Below are positions 23,701 through 35,950 of a stretch of DNA of 60,000 bases, one piece after another. Within the stretch, counting starts at the first letter, position 1; the number at the start of each line of letters is the position of its first letter. The position numbers and the translations under genes were made by a program. Origin of the DNA: Lineus longissimus (taxonomy: Eukaryota > Nemertea > Pilidiophora > Heteronemertea > Lineidae); assembly GCF_910592395.1 (NCBI RefSeq), contig NC_088311.1, forward strand, positions 1,802,501 through 1,862,500, written 5' to 3'. Below the pieces are notes generated by a model. It worked only from the letters and a program-made list of their open reading frames with translations. It was not told the DNA's origin and searched no databases.

Positions 23701-24773
23701 CATTTATTTCAATGAAAGTCAACTGTGATGTTTTCCCCAATGTCAAATTGTAAGAGAAGCGCTATTTACTGGGTATCTATGAGGACAGATTTACCACTGG
23801 TGTAAGAAGTAAATGAGGCAATTTGGTTAAGAGATGAATCTTCGTTGTAAAACCGCCATTGTAAATGCCTTGCGTTATTAACATATCTTCACCACATCAA
23901 GTACTATAACACGACAGGTGATGAATTAGTTATTTCGATATAACATGCATCATTAAACGCTGTTATCCCCTTTCAATCAAGCCCAGAATCAAGCCATGTT
24001 ACATTATCTGCATGGATAAGCATGTTTGGCAAGGGATGTCTTTACTGAGGAGATGGCAGTCAAAGTGGTCGCTGGGGTACAGGGTGAAGCCAAACAATCA
24101 GAGCGAGTGATTCAGAGGAAGTAATGCCTACATGTGTTATAACCAGTACACCAGTAGTATTACTGTCAACTTACCTGTAAAATGCACTTTGGCGTCCCCC
24201 GTAGGTATCTTTATGGCAGCTCTCATGGTCTGTGTGTCGTAGCCCACCCCCATCATCTAAAAAACGCCTCACGGCATTGCCAATAAGATGAACTGTATCT
24301 TTGATTAAATCACCCTGAAGATTGGCATTAGTTCGTCGAATAGCTATCACATCATTTGGGAAATAAGAAAGATACATTTTCTGTTTCGTAAAGGAAGATT
24401 CTGTTACTATCCACAGGAATGTCCTGTCGAATCCTAGTGATCGCGCTGCCTGGAAGATCTGAATTGTGTCATCTAAATTACATAATAAAACTATGGTTCT
24501 ATGATTTGATTTGGCTATCGGTATGAGCATTTGACTTAGAGTGGATTGTGACATGAGATCGTGAGCGGTGAAACGGATGATTTTTGTAATGTTCCAGTCG
24601 TGTCGTGTTCTGAGGGTGATGAGCTGGAGTGCTTTGATCGATGTGGTGGACGACGCTGATTGGTCGGCGATGATGGCGTATGATTTCCAGTCGTTCACGT
24701 GCATGAGGTCCCGGATGACGTGCGTCTGAAATTCGGCAGGCGGTTCAAGGCGGATTGTCGTGGCTCGGAGGTC
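17720..24773 (-). CDS. GRIN3: NMDA-type glutamate receptor subunit, GluN3 class (5' end missing)
   Basis: A subunit of a tetrameric glycine/glutamate-gated cation channel in the neuronal plasma membrane. Exons in transcript order: 24773-24175, 22887-21858, 20813-20611, 20463-20205, 19990-19826, 19459-19332, 18257-17720. Phases match throughout (2922 nt, 973 visible residues, TGA). The first exon is part of the amino-terminal domain (HDWNITKIIRFTAHDL). The second holds LBD-S1 (LRVVTKSGVPFV, CCYGMSIDLLERLSKDM, ITSNRSNIIDFSVPYF), M1 (LHWSMWLGIFVTLHITA), the M2 loop (SALNLCWSILFSHTV, then TKTPKCW) and M3 with SYTANLAAFMVGEK. The next two are S2, the fifth is M4 (AGVFLLFGVGIGLGCF), the sixth starts RLYRAV, and the last has a coiled coil. 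GIFVTLHITA, the YEWxSPxGLTPxGR pattern and PKCW place it with GluN3 rather than GluN1 or GluN2. The signal peptide and N-terminal exons lie above 24.8 kb. Confidence 0.93.
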
Positions 24774-25025
24774 CTGGAAAGAGGGAGGGGGAAATGGGTG
24801 AGATAGTGTGCAAGGAAAGGCAGAAAAGCAGTTAAAATAGAATAAGTCCAGGTTGGATTCTGGCGCAGCCGCATGAGTTTTTCAGCACTACAAATCCTAT
24901 AGTGCATGACCTGGAAAACAGATCAGAATTACTATTAGTTTTTGACTCCGAACGCCTTATCAGCAAACATGGGAAGAAAAACATGATGAGTTTGTCCGGC
25001 TACGTCTCGCAGTTGTCTGTGTGAC

Positions 25026-25282
25026 TCTGAAATTTGGGAAATGACTGAAATCAACTGATTCAGTAATCATTTTTTGATTTGTGGAGCTGGTGCTTTTCGA
25101 ATATTGCGAAACTGATTTGGGCTGAAAGGAAGAGTCACACAACCAGACGTTAGGCCAACGACGACACCACTAGTACATACACTCAACCACAACGTATACG
25201 CGACCATTTCCAGTGATTCCGGAGGCAAATCTAACGTTCTTTGGATGAGTGCATTCATCATGTCCTCATGGAATGGTGAAGC
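25026..25282 (-). CDS. Possible upstream GluN3 exon(s), amino-terminal domain
   Basis: After a CTTCTTCAG acceptor a phase-0 frame opens at 25282 and reads ASPFHEDMMNALIQR, then TLDLPPESLEM, then LWLSVCTSGVVVGLTSG. The last segment resembles the first-cysteine segment of the GluN3 amino-terminal domain (SVC-hydrophobic-VVV-G). A donor after 25144 would leave phase 1. The acceptor after 25027 could resume with QLRDVAGQTHHVFLPMF (continuing below 25026), which sits where the family has its HIPVISI strand. The donors are weak and the join to 24773 (needing phase 0) is not resolved, so only the region is claimed. Confidence 0.35.
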
Positions 25283-26826
25283 CTGAAGAAGGCCGGGTTC
25301 AAAGAATATTGCTAATAAATGTATCTTTCATTCATTCTGCTTCTAACGGAATGATAGCCGATATGTGCTCCTATAACTAGATGTATTAACCATCAACGTG
25401 CAAATCAAACGGTGTCTGAACAGGCACCATGAGAAGGCATAATCGTTCCAAGAGGCCACTCGATGATATCGTCGACAAAGCAGCTAGCTAACGATGCGGA
25501 ACATACTCTATGACCATAGTGGCGCGTGGAAACTGGTTTGACCGGCTGCTGTGCACGGATGCTGCCAGCAGCTGGACCGGACATTAGAAATCAGTTACTA
25601 AAGTAGGAGCTCGACTTGGATGGTTCTACAATATCGATAGCCTATCATCGCACTTAGCGACCTTATAACTGAGGACAGAAGGCGTGGTTGGCGTATTCAT
25701 TTACCAATAAGGACAGCTATTTAACCACTTGTGTTTTGCTGACGAGTACTGATCATTTTGTCGAAAAGGGTAAATAACAATTGAAAGACAGTATTTATGA
25801 TTGAAGCAAAAGAAGCTTTCTTTCATCACCGTCATTGACAATGATATCAACGACAGAACGAGAGCTGATCAAGAAACGCAACAGCGAGATCAGCATCACG
25901 GCTTTCCTACCTCAGTCCAAACCTTTACTTCCAGATAGCGTTTCTATAGAAACCAAAGCAAAATTGGCAGAGAGATGCTAGCCGAATTACGAGAGCATTT
26001 TAGTGGTACTCGGTGTTGAATGAGTTTATTTGACACGAGGGAATGCCTCAATTAGACCCTCACAGACAAGCAGTGTTTCTTAAAGAGGCACTGGTAATTC
26101 AGTTATAGCTGAGATTGGGTTCAATCACGGCCGATGGAAGGTTATGGAGGTGCCCAAAGGTCATGATGGTTTTCTTTTATGCATCTCGCTGGAATGTGTC
26201 CAAGTAAAACGGTTTATGAATGCAGATGAACAATGAGTTTGTCAACGACCAACGTCATCAAATCAATTCGAAGTCATCAAACCAAATCCTCTATTCATCT
26301 AAATTTTAGCCGGTTATGGTGCGTCTGTTTCACATCGGCCTGTTACGTGTCACACAGGCCTTTTGTGCAGGCCCCCTTCAACCGGCTTAAAACCTGAACA
26401 GCGTTTATGTTGAAATCAGTTTTGAATCAACCTATTATCAATATCGATATAGCCAAAATTTGATTGTAAGAAGAACAATTTGTAACCAATTATTCCACAA
26501 GTAGTCGAGCACTAAGTAATAATTCCAGTGTATTTAGCTTGAAAGGTCTTGCCATGCATACGATGTATATGAGGAAGCACCAGTCCTCTTCAAGAATGAC
26601 ACTCATATGAAACGTGATACACCAGCCTATTACCGAGTTTCGGTAAAGACATGTTCAGGTAGTGGAGAGTAGTATATGATAACACATATCCCGCTACTGT
26701 GCTCCACGCACTCGGACCTCAAATCATCGATAACATAAGGCTTTGGACCTTGAATGATTTCACCTTGTTGGTTAAAATATCCTCAGAGAAATTAATCTAA
26801 TACAACTACTTTGACTAATATTTCTG
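25283..26826. other. No gene recognised
   Basis: Unique AT-moderate sequence with no ORF or splice-bounded frame I can support. It may be an intron of the receptor gene. Confidence 0.6.
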
Positions 26827-26935
26827 CCCACTTATAATCTGTGGTCATCTTCCGGTCTGGGAATCGAAGTTCTGAACAAGATATCACAGAACTCAAATTC
26901 CAAGACCGGGAGATCACCACCGACTAATAGTGGTC
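26827..26935. repeat. Fold-back (inverted repeat) element, about 50-bp arms
   Basis: The left arm contains GTGGTCATCTTCCGGTCTGG and GAATCGAAGTTCTG (26841-26874). The right arm (about 26887-26935), read as reverse complement, gives GTGGTGATCTCCCGGTCTTG and GAATTTGAGTTCTG. Pairing extends outward through CCACTTATAATC / CCACTATTAGTC. Only about 10 bases separate the arms. This is typical of a MITE-like fold-back or a structured RNA; no flanking target-site duplication was established. Confidence 0.75.
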
Positions 26936-29900
26936 GAATATATCAGTCAAAAAAGCCATCTTGTTCATCATAAGACAAGCTCTTTTCCAAGTACGTACTG
27001 TATATCGGGTATTTTTTTGGACGTATTGATTTCAGCCTGGCCGGGTCTTCTACATGTACATGTGCTCACTCATTTTCTGGCCAAAGAGTGGAATGACTTG
27101 CAAGAGAAAGTTGATATCCCCGAAAGCATGATCAAACCCTTTTCCCGATGCTCTACCCTATAAGTTATATTGCAAGCTAATCTTGGAGGGCAAGTTTGGG
27201 AGCAGATACTCAAGATTCCGTCAGGTTCCCAATCTTACTCTCTAATAATACCCCGTAAAACTCCTCATCGGACAAGATAGTCAGGACTGAAAATGAGCCA
27301 CATATTTCGCCGTTCTCTCCATTTGGCTCTAATGGGCCTTGACAGTCCTCCAATGACTTCTTTCTACTGCATTACCAGATTATGAGATTAGTAAAGGTCT
27401 GTTGGTCGGGAAATGTAGTGAAACATAGGTCGCATTGTCTGTTCATGCAGGCAATGATTTAGCCACTGAATGGGCTCAATAACCATCTGCTGGAGCTTGG
27501 AGCAACGCAGACTGGACAATTGGGCATGGATGGTAAGAGAAAACCGGAGGGCGGGCGGAGATAAATCTTTAATCAAGAAAATGAAGATAGGACTTTCGGC
27601 CATTGCCCAAGTCATTGGAGACGACGCTGTGGGAAACTGCCAGAGACCTGCAGCGAACAACCTGAGAATATCATGATGGTTACCGACCTGCTTGTCTCCA
27701 GTTGTTGTCTCAATCAATGAACACTATCTCCTGGTTATGATTGTATTGGACATGGTAGCCCTAAGTCTTTGGACCACCTTATCCAAGGAACCAGGATAAA
27801 GTGCGGTCTGTTGAGCTGGAGATTGGAGGGAGAATTAGCCAGCAGACGTTTTCTTTTAAATATCAAACCGCTTTGCCAATGCACTTTGGTATGTTGCATA
27901 TATTAGCTGTGATAGAATGATATGTTCCTATCGTCCGCAGTACTTTTAGATCGACAGTTTGTATTATCAACACATGATGAAAAAAAGTCAATAATTCATC
28001 AGAATGGGCGTAAAATACATCAAACTGAACAGAGTACTTCATTCCACTGGACCACTGATTCCTTCTCGGGTTTTGTAGTTGGCGCTCCCCTCAAGATCCA
28101 CGCACCATAATCTTACTTCTTAATGATATACAGGAATAATAATGGACCATGTGGGTGACAGTTCCATGAATTTCAATGAGGTTCAGATAAAATAAGGTGG
28201 AGGTGTGCCAGCCATGCAAAATAAAATTTTAAATCATGCACTGCGTACACATCGTGCTACTTATTCTGTTACCATAGTTATCTTGTAAAGATAGTCTTCT
28301 CATACTGATTTTAGATACTGTACACATACGGGCATCCGTCTATTTGTGTGGATTTTTACAGCTGATCAAATATCAGGTAATATTCTAGGACAGTTCGGGC
28401 GAAAATAGGGCCAATCATTTTATAGATAGCCATGCGTCAATAACTCGTCAAGCCATATGAATTTCCGTTGGTTGAAGATTCTTTTGGGAGAATAAGAAGT
28501 CAGAGCACTTTGGAAATATAGTAGTTAAGGTGATCTTTCCTAGCTACATAGGCCTACGAACATTACCACTCACCAAAAACGTTTGTGCAATATGGCTCAA
28601 TGTGAATACTGGTATCTCAATAATAGCTTGATAGCTTTTTTCAGTCCTCTCTGCAGTCTTGTTTAAACATTTCGATTATCAAAACACCCGTCTTGCCTTG
28701 TCGCAGAAAACTGACACACGCCAGGATAGTCAGGGTCGGCGATTTCAATTTCGCTTAAGCACTCCTTTGACAGCCAACAAGTGTAAGACTGAGATAGGAA
28801 CCTCTCAACACAGCCCAGAAATGCGGATTATATTTTCATGCACCGCTGACGTTGCCTATCATTCTCATCTCAAAAAGAAATTCTCATCGTTTTTCTCAAC
28901 ATGGTAAACATAAAAGCGAGTGGTTGGGAATTTTAACACTTAACGTATTAAACAAAAGGTTGTAAGTTGCATGCACTGGCACATCTTCGATCGGGATTCG
29001 TTTGTGACAATATTTAATTTAGTTCTAAATAAATGTCCATAAATGTACCTTAAAGTCAAGGGTTAAGGAAGCAAAACTCTCGACGGCGAAACCCGACATG
29101 CCGGCTTCTCACTTGTTGAATGGTATTCTCCAATGAATTACAGCAAATTACCAACAAAATTCGTCCACCGCGAGAACCGATCAATAGATATCCACAGCTT
29201 CACCGATTTGAAATGATCGATTTTGGCTGCTATGAACGCGCCAGTATATTAATAACAGAGTCGCCCAGTGATGGTTAGATTAATGATAGCGTACTATTCT
29301 TGTCCTCAGGCTGTCTGAACAGACACTAATGACTGCTACACTCAGCTTTTTGTGAATCATTTTGGTTGCTTCAAAGGTTCAATGGCAAACCGTTTGAAGA
29401 TGCAATTATTTCAAAACATAAACTCTGGCCTGTTCTCACCCATAATCATCATTAAAATAGCGACATATTCTCCCTGAACAAGCAACCTGGCACGGGGTGT
29501 CTCAGTCCTCAACCTTATGTCTCAAATTCAGCTCACGGAAGTCGATCTTGGCGCCAGCACACCAATCAGCTACCGGTCAAACCGTCGCTGAACTGGTGGA
29601 ATCACCTTCTTGCGATAGAACAGGAAGAAATACAATTAAAATGAGCAGAGTGCTGTCTGGCCTTCCCCAGCTTGGCGAGACTCTTGTCACTCCCTTTACA
29701 CGTGCGAGTTTGGTGCGCAAATGTATCATCTCAGGCTTGAGAACAATTTAAAGGACTTTATCACCAACTTCACCCAAGTGTTGACGTTGCTAGTGGTGTG
29801 AAGCCATAAATCCGGTACACTCAATCATACACCCCTGCATGAACCGATTTCCCGGAGGTGACTTGGCAGCCGTGAGTGAACTGTTTTGCCAGTGAGGCCA

Positions 29901-32900
29901 TTGGGTGTTTATGTATTCCGGCTCATGCGTGGAGTCTCATGTTGTGCAGATTTATACCGAAGACGTGACATAAGTGCAAGGTGGTCCTTCAAATCACCTC
30001 TCTGCTATAATATGGATCAAGGAAAAAAAGACGCCTATATTGCCCATTAAACGTGGTTTAGTCTAGTAAAGATGCTAAATGTGCAATAAGGTGAGAAAGT
30101 GTCATTTGTTCAATCGAGAGAATAGGCAAACCAAAGTGAAGCTAATGGAAGATACATTAGGACATCCAAGTTCGATGCTTCACATTACTATATCACATTG
30201 GCCAAGCACACCTGCCCTGTCCATCATTGTAATTACACTCTCTGGGACAGTCGACATTGTCACCGAAAACAGACTGACTGGGTGAAAAGGTGGTGAAAAA
30301 GACACTTGATCACCTTTTTACATAATCTTCAGTCTTTATAACATTGATGAAATACACACTGACACTGCGTGTCACTATTAGAAAACAACCAATGCATTGA
30401 TTATGTGAAATATGGAACCACATCAGAGAATAACCAACCTACAACAAAGCTTTTATACTATATCGGTCATCCACCAACAAAACCGAGAAAAAACCGCAGC
30501 CTCCCTGAAAGGGTATGATAAGATGGAACCTGAAGCAAGCTTTTCATACGGTACGCGACACTACCACGATGATTGCAATATATCCTTTTTTCCTCCGCCG
30601 TAGCCACAAGGGGTGGCTTCTAATGGACTCTGTTCTGGGTGTAATCAATACACTGACTGATATAATGGATGTCTTGGCCTGGCTACCCTAACCTTCTCTG
30701 AATATATTGTGTAGGGATAGTAGATAAGGACAAGTTGCCAGAAGAGAACTTAGAAGAGATTACCATCTTGAGCCTCGGGGTTCAGACAGCCATTAAGGCT
30801 TTCAGTGAGCAATGTGCGTTACCATGTCTACGAAGTGCCAGTGTTAGTGGCTCAAGTTTCAATTGAAAATATTTTGAGGTGTCGTGAATTTCCATTCTTG
30901 GACTTCAGGGGCTTTCAGTATTCAGCCGACAATCAGTGTAAGTGAAGAGTCTATCTTTCTAAAGCGACACGCTGCAAGCGTACCTTCATTTAATCACCAG
31001 TATCACATTGAGCCTCAAGGTTCAAACTTCGTTCGTACACCTTTCATTTTATCACCATTTTGAAAGAGATTGCTTTTGCGAATACAAGCGATTGGATGAA
31101 TTCGTCCAGTTTTTAACGTCCGCCGTCATGAGGCAAAACCATGCTTCTTGTTGTTCTTATGCCATGTCAACTCTAGAAGTCATCTCCTTAATTGAGTACG
31201 ATTAGTCCCAGACACGGTTCTTTGAGAGGAAGATTCCGTTGGGTATAATTACAGCAGTTAAGCGATACCAATGGGAGGCAGGATTTGATTTCTTCTAATT
31301 GATTTCAGATTTTAAAATCATTATTCCGGCTAGCTCGAGAAAAACTGACTTAATTGATTTCACAACGCATAAACTGATCTGTCTTGTGGCAGAACATCAA
31401 TCATATAGTGAAACAGAATTCTGCCAATTTATTATTAAGCTGTTGGTAACCACTGAATCACGTATGCTGTCTGAAAGATTGACGATAAACTGATATATGA
31501 TATCATATCACATTGTCCCAACCAAATCAAATTATGGGCATGGTAAGACAGGATGAACGATACTAAGTTTATGGGTTGATAGACCGTTGAATATAAACAC
31601 CGATACCTTCGCTCAGACACTTTATATCTCATGAGCAATTTGTCTTCTGGCAAATGAAAATCTAAGATTGTTCGATACTAATACGCCTTTATAGTAAAAG
31701 CTGAAAAGAATATTTTTCTACCCGTGGAACCAACTCAAACCCTTGAAAATTTACACATTTTTCATTGATTGAATACTAGGCCGATTTCCTTGCAGTACCT
31801 TTTACACAAATTGGCCAATAAATTCCGGCAGTTAATATTGGAAGTCAATCTATCTAAAATAGAAGCCGACAGAAAAAACAAAAATCGATGTTTGCGGAAG
31901 CGATTGCGCAAGCAGTTTGATGGAGTCGTTTGTGATGCAGAGGAGCCGTGGAATGGGTCGATCTGGCAGAGAAGTGCATGTATTTGTGGAGCAAAATCGG
32001 CTTATAATGAATACTGGTGTAAAATATAGATGGATTTTCCAGACATTAAAACGCGACAGTTCAGCAAGTGTCATAAATACTCTCGTGCGTTGTCTGGAAG
32101 CTGAGCAATGCCAATACATTGAGGGTCAAGATGGAATTCAGTCGCAGTGGACATTGTTCGTCCACCTATGACATTTGTGACAATGGCCGACACTGCTCTT
32201 CCCTCATTATCCTCATGGACAAGATAAACCGTATGCTGACTATAGCAGGAGAGGATATTAGTGGTCGCTCCGCTAGGTTTTGATTATTACTTCCCCGCAC
32301 TGGCAAGCTGAACAGTGCCAATATGACACGAGGTTGAGCAAGGTTAAGGTCTTGCTGTCAGTTGGTCATCCAACAAATTGCACCAATATCCAATATGATA
32401 TTGCTGGTAATATCGTATACTTGTATATCAATCGATGACCCGTGTCTCATCTTATGGAAGGGAAATCATTATCAGTAGACACAATGATTAATGTGTCTTT
32501 CATCTCTGCGATCACTGATGGTTCAAGTTTGAGGAACGCCGCGACTTGTTTTGACTGTGGTTTGTCCATGGCGTCATTTTGAGCAAACTCCGGCGCACTG
32601 ATAGAAGTGTGCCGTGTGGGTGAGGCGGTCATGCTTGAATATTATGTCTGCTTCAGATAATGCATTTTGAAATGCTCTGTTTTATAAACTGTTTGGCTAC
32701 GACGATTTTTGTCTTTATATTGGAGTGAAACGAGAAGTGTTATGGCTGCAAATGAACAAATACGATACCCCATGTGAACTCCTATGACCAAGAACACCTT
32801 GTTGTTGCAAAAGTACTGCCGCCGGGAAGCGGATGCTCCTCTTCCCCTCGATAATTCGATGCCCTGAGAGTCCACTGATTTCACCAATACCAAGGGATTC

Positions 32901-35505
32901 GAATAGCATTCCCCTCCCCACAGACGAGTCTTTTCCTGGCATTTGGATCTCCTCTTTCGCTGTGAGCTGCCTATTCCCCGGGGTCGGCCAGATGACGTGG
33001 GTTGTAATTGGCATGCCTAGTGTAATGATGGGAAAGGAAAGATGGTATACACTTTATGGTCGGCTGTTTATACATGTAGTAGGCAAGTTGCTTTGTTGAA
33101 AGGGGTCAAGCCACGTGGAGGTTAGATGCTTGAGGGACTGGAGTGAGATGGGTGTAGAAAGGCTGTTAGAGGAAGAGGCTTCGTGGCAAGAGGACTATAG
33201 CCCTACAACACGATGCTTCTTAATCGTAACTCATTAACGCCAAAGACTGTATCTACAGTTTATGTTGACGCCAAGCGAGATCACCTGATAAAAAGCTGAA
33301 ATTCCATGTTTAACGATAATTTAATTTCGTGATGATTATCTTGGCGCCTATGAGTAATAGCCTGCTTATATTAGCAGCTAAATGAGCCTAACCTAACCAT
33401 ACCACGTTATTTGAAGATCAAGACCTGAGCAGCTCGCTAAGTGTACGTTACTGCCTTGTTACTTTTACTCTGTTGTTGATATCAAATACAGAATACATTA
33501 CATGTAATTCCATGTTACCTCTTTGCTGCCTGCTACCTACCACGAGAAGCCACCACACACGTTTCAGTGTACCTGAGCTGAATTCCAAGCACCAACAACC
33601 AGATCAAAAGAATATCATGTCCACCGCGTCCGCCATCCGCCCATCAATTTTTAAAGACTCAGCAAAAACATATTTTATTTTTTATCTCAGCTTATTCATA
33701 CTTGAGTCTAGATGTCATGAGCTGAAGACGAGTCTAGATCTCCTATTCCACTTTCAAAATATTGGGCATTAAATATTTAATCAGTCTTCATGCCCTGAGG
33801 CGCCCAGCGTTTCCTTTCACATGACGTAAGCAATCTGATCCGAGCCTCTCTTATCTTCAGCTCAGGCATTTCCACTACGAGGAATCCGTATAACGTCTGA
33901 TCGAATAATTGGTTATTTCTGGTTACCGGCAAGTAACCCTTCTTTGGGTTAGGTCATGTCTCGGAGAAGACTCAGCATGACATTACAAGGTCACCGTGTT
34001 CTGCGACGATAAATATAAATTCCTTTGAGCAATTCGCAATGTGGTAATATGGCGTCGTATTTCTATCTAGGACAAGAATTTGTAATATTTCATTTAATTC
34101 AATTTAGTGTTTGGTATAGTATGGTATATAAACCGGCCAATTTGGCTGTCTGGTACTCTTGCCTTCCCTTCGCTTCGTCCTGTTTAGATGTACCCAGTCA
34201 AATTTTGCGGTAAGTTCGATTCCATTCGAATATCTGTTCCTTTTTTCTCCGTGATATCTGCTGTTGAATGTTATATACTCATTCATATCTATCTCTACAA
34301 TGGTCTTTGATATAAAACCAGTCCACAACAATCATATAATTTGCTAGAGAATGCGATGCTTCACCAGTTCGACCGAGGTATACTTGTATGATGAACAATG
34401 ATGAGGCTGAGTGGCGTTTTTGGAGGTTAACCCCTCTCGCATATATAAAAATAATAACATTGTCAAGAGATGAGTCGAATGTGACCACAAGTGCGATGAG
34501 GTCGCCTAAGTTGGCACTGATAAGGAACGCTCAATAGCCTTCCCGATGATGCACTGTATATTCCTTTTCTAAAATGGCGTTCATCTTTTCGTAATGCTGC
34601 CTTGTGGGTCCTCAGCGCAACTGAATAAAGGCGAAACCATTTGCATCACGCTTTCACCTGGGGGTTGGCAGCATACTTTAAATATATCGAGGTAATGATT
34701 AAATATCCTTTTACTAAAAAGGTTTTGAAGTCTCGGGATGAAATTCAAATAACAATTAAGCCCAAGGCATCACATTGGAACTTACGAAGATTAAATTTTC
34801 TTGGATTTAACTCAGTTAACTTTGTCGCCCTCACTGTGAACGACAAGGCATGGAGTGCCATGACGGGCAAAGAGACATGGTTTCAACCAACCATCGAATC
34901 ATTGACATTTTGCGGAATGCCAATATCAAAACCGGGTTGCAATCAATAATTAGTCGGTCAATGTCGAGGTATTTGATGAGGCGTTTGAAGCAAGAACTGT
35001 TGAAGAAAACCTTTGGGACTTCATTTTTTTTAAAACGCTGAAGTTAAACGTCAACCAAGGTAACATTTGAGGACTTCAGTTGACAAATATCAGCGTAATT
35101 CCTTAAGTGGGTGTCTGATCGCTGCCAATTACCTCGAAGGAATATCTGGTGTTTTAATTCTTAAGCTAGGTTTACTTGTCTAGATGTTTGGCTATCCTTA
35201 TTGCCACATGTACACACGCTTTCAGATAGGTCGATGTCGATCAAACACCCACTAAAGCTTTGATAATCTGTCCACGCAGTCCTACATCAACGTCAATGTA
35301 GTCAGTCAAAAATGATCGCAAAGCAACTCACGTCCGACTTGCATTTATTCCTGGATCATTATCCTTCTGTGCAGGCTTTCCCCCGGGGGTTGACAAGGGA
35401 GTGTTCTGCTTTAGACTGGCATGCAGGTCGTTCGTATTCATTATGGCAACTTCCTTGAATCCATTTCCTTGTCTCCTCGTTAGCAATTCAAACCAAGCTT
35501 TACCG
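26936..35505. other. Long stretch without recognised genes
   Basis: Only short scattered ORFs (up to about 110 codons) with unbiased composition. Those at 27388-27717, 29497-29751 and 32642-33099 were read and do not look like protein. No RNA gene, array or transposase was recognised. Confidence 0.55.
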
Positions 35506-35950
35506 CTTATCCAGAGAGTGTGATGAGGTGATGACGACATGTTAAAGACCTTCAACATCCTCGGGGAAAGAAGCACACTATAGTCTGTGCCAGCAGCAAT
35601 TCGCTGTACTGTTGAAATGTTGAAATGTTGAAATGTTTGGAGGAAAATTCTTTCGTGCACCAGGTTTTTGCGATGACTACCGATGCTAAGGAATCACTCA
35701 AACGTGTAATAACTTTCCATCGATAAGTTATCGAGGCTGTTATCTCATCTTGTCTTGTTATCCAGAGTTTAATGCGGTGTCAACGACAAGTTTGAGAAGA
35801 CCTTCAGTATCCTTGGGAAAAGAAGAACAAGTCAGTGAGAACAGGTCTTTACTGCAAAGACTTCAATACTCTTTTTGTGGCCAGTATCGGTTCTTTGGTA
35901 TCACTCAAACGAGTAAAGATTAGCTATCGTTTATGTTGCTTGAGCTATCC
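35506..35950. repeat. Diverged tandem duplication, unit about 250 bp
   Basis: Copy A (from about 35506) and copy B (from about 35757) share, in the same order: TTATCCAGAG; a GACGACATGTTAAAGACCTTC / CAACGACAAGTTTGAGAAGACCTTC block followed by AACATCCTCGGGGAAAGAAG / AGTATCCTTGGGAAAAGAAG; and ATCACTCAAACGTGTAA / ATCACTCAAACGAGTAA. Copy A overlaps a 110-codon minus-strand ORF (35328-35660) that contains the only long frame here; copy B breaks that frame. A TTGAAATG run (three copies) sits at about 35613-35636. Confidence 0.65.

Noticed and set aside
26280-26400. Nested CGGCCTG/CAGGCC and GCCGG/CCGGC palindromic bits suggesting a structured RNA
   Set aside because: The stems are short and do not combine into one convincing fold; no conserved motif was seen.
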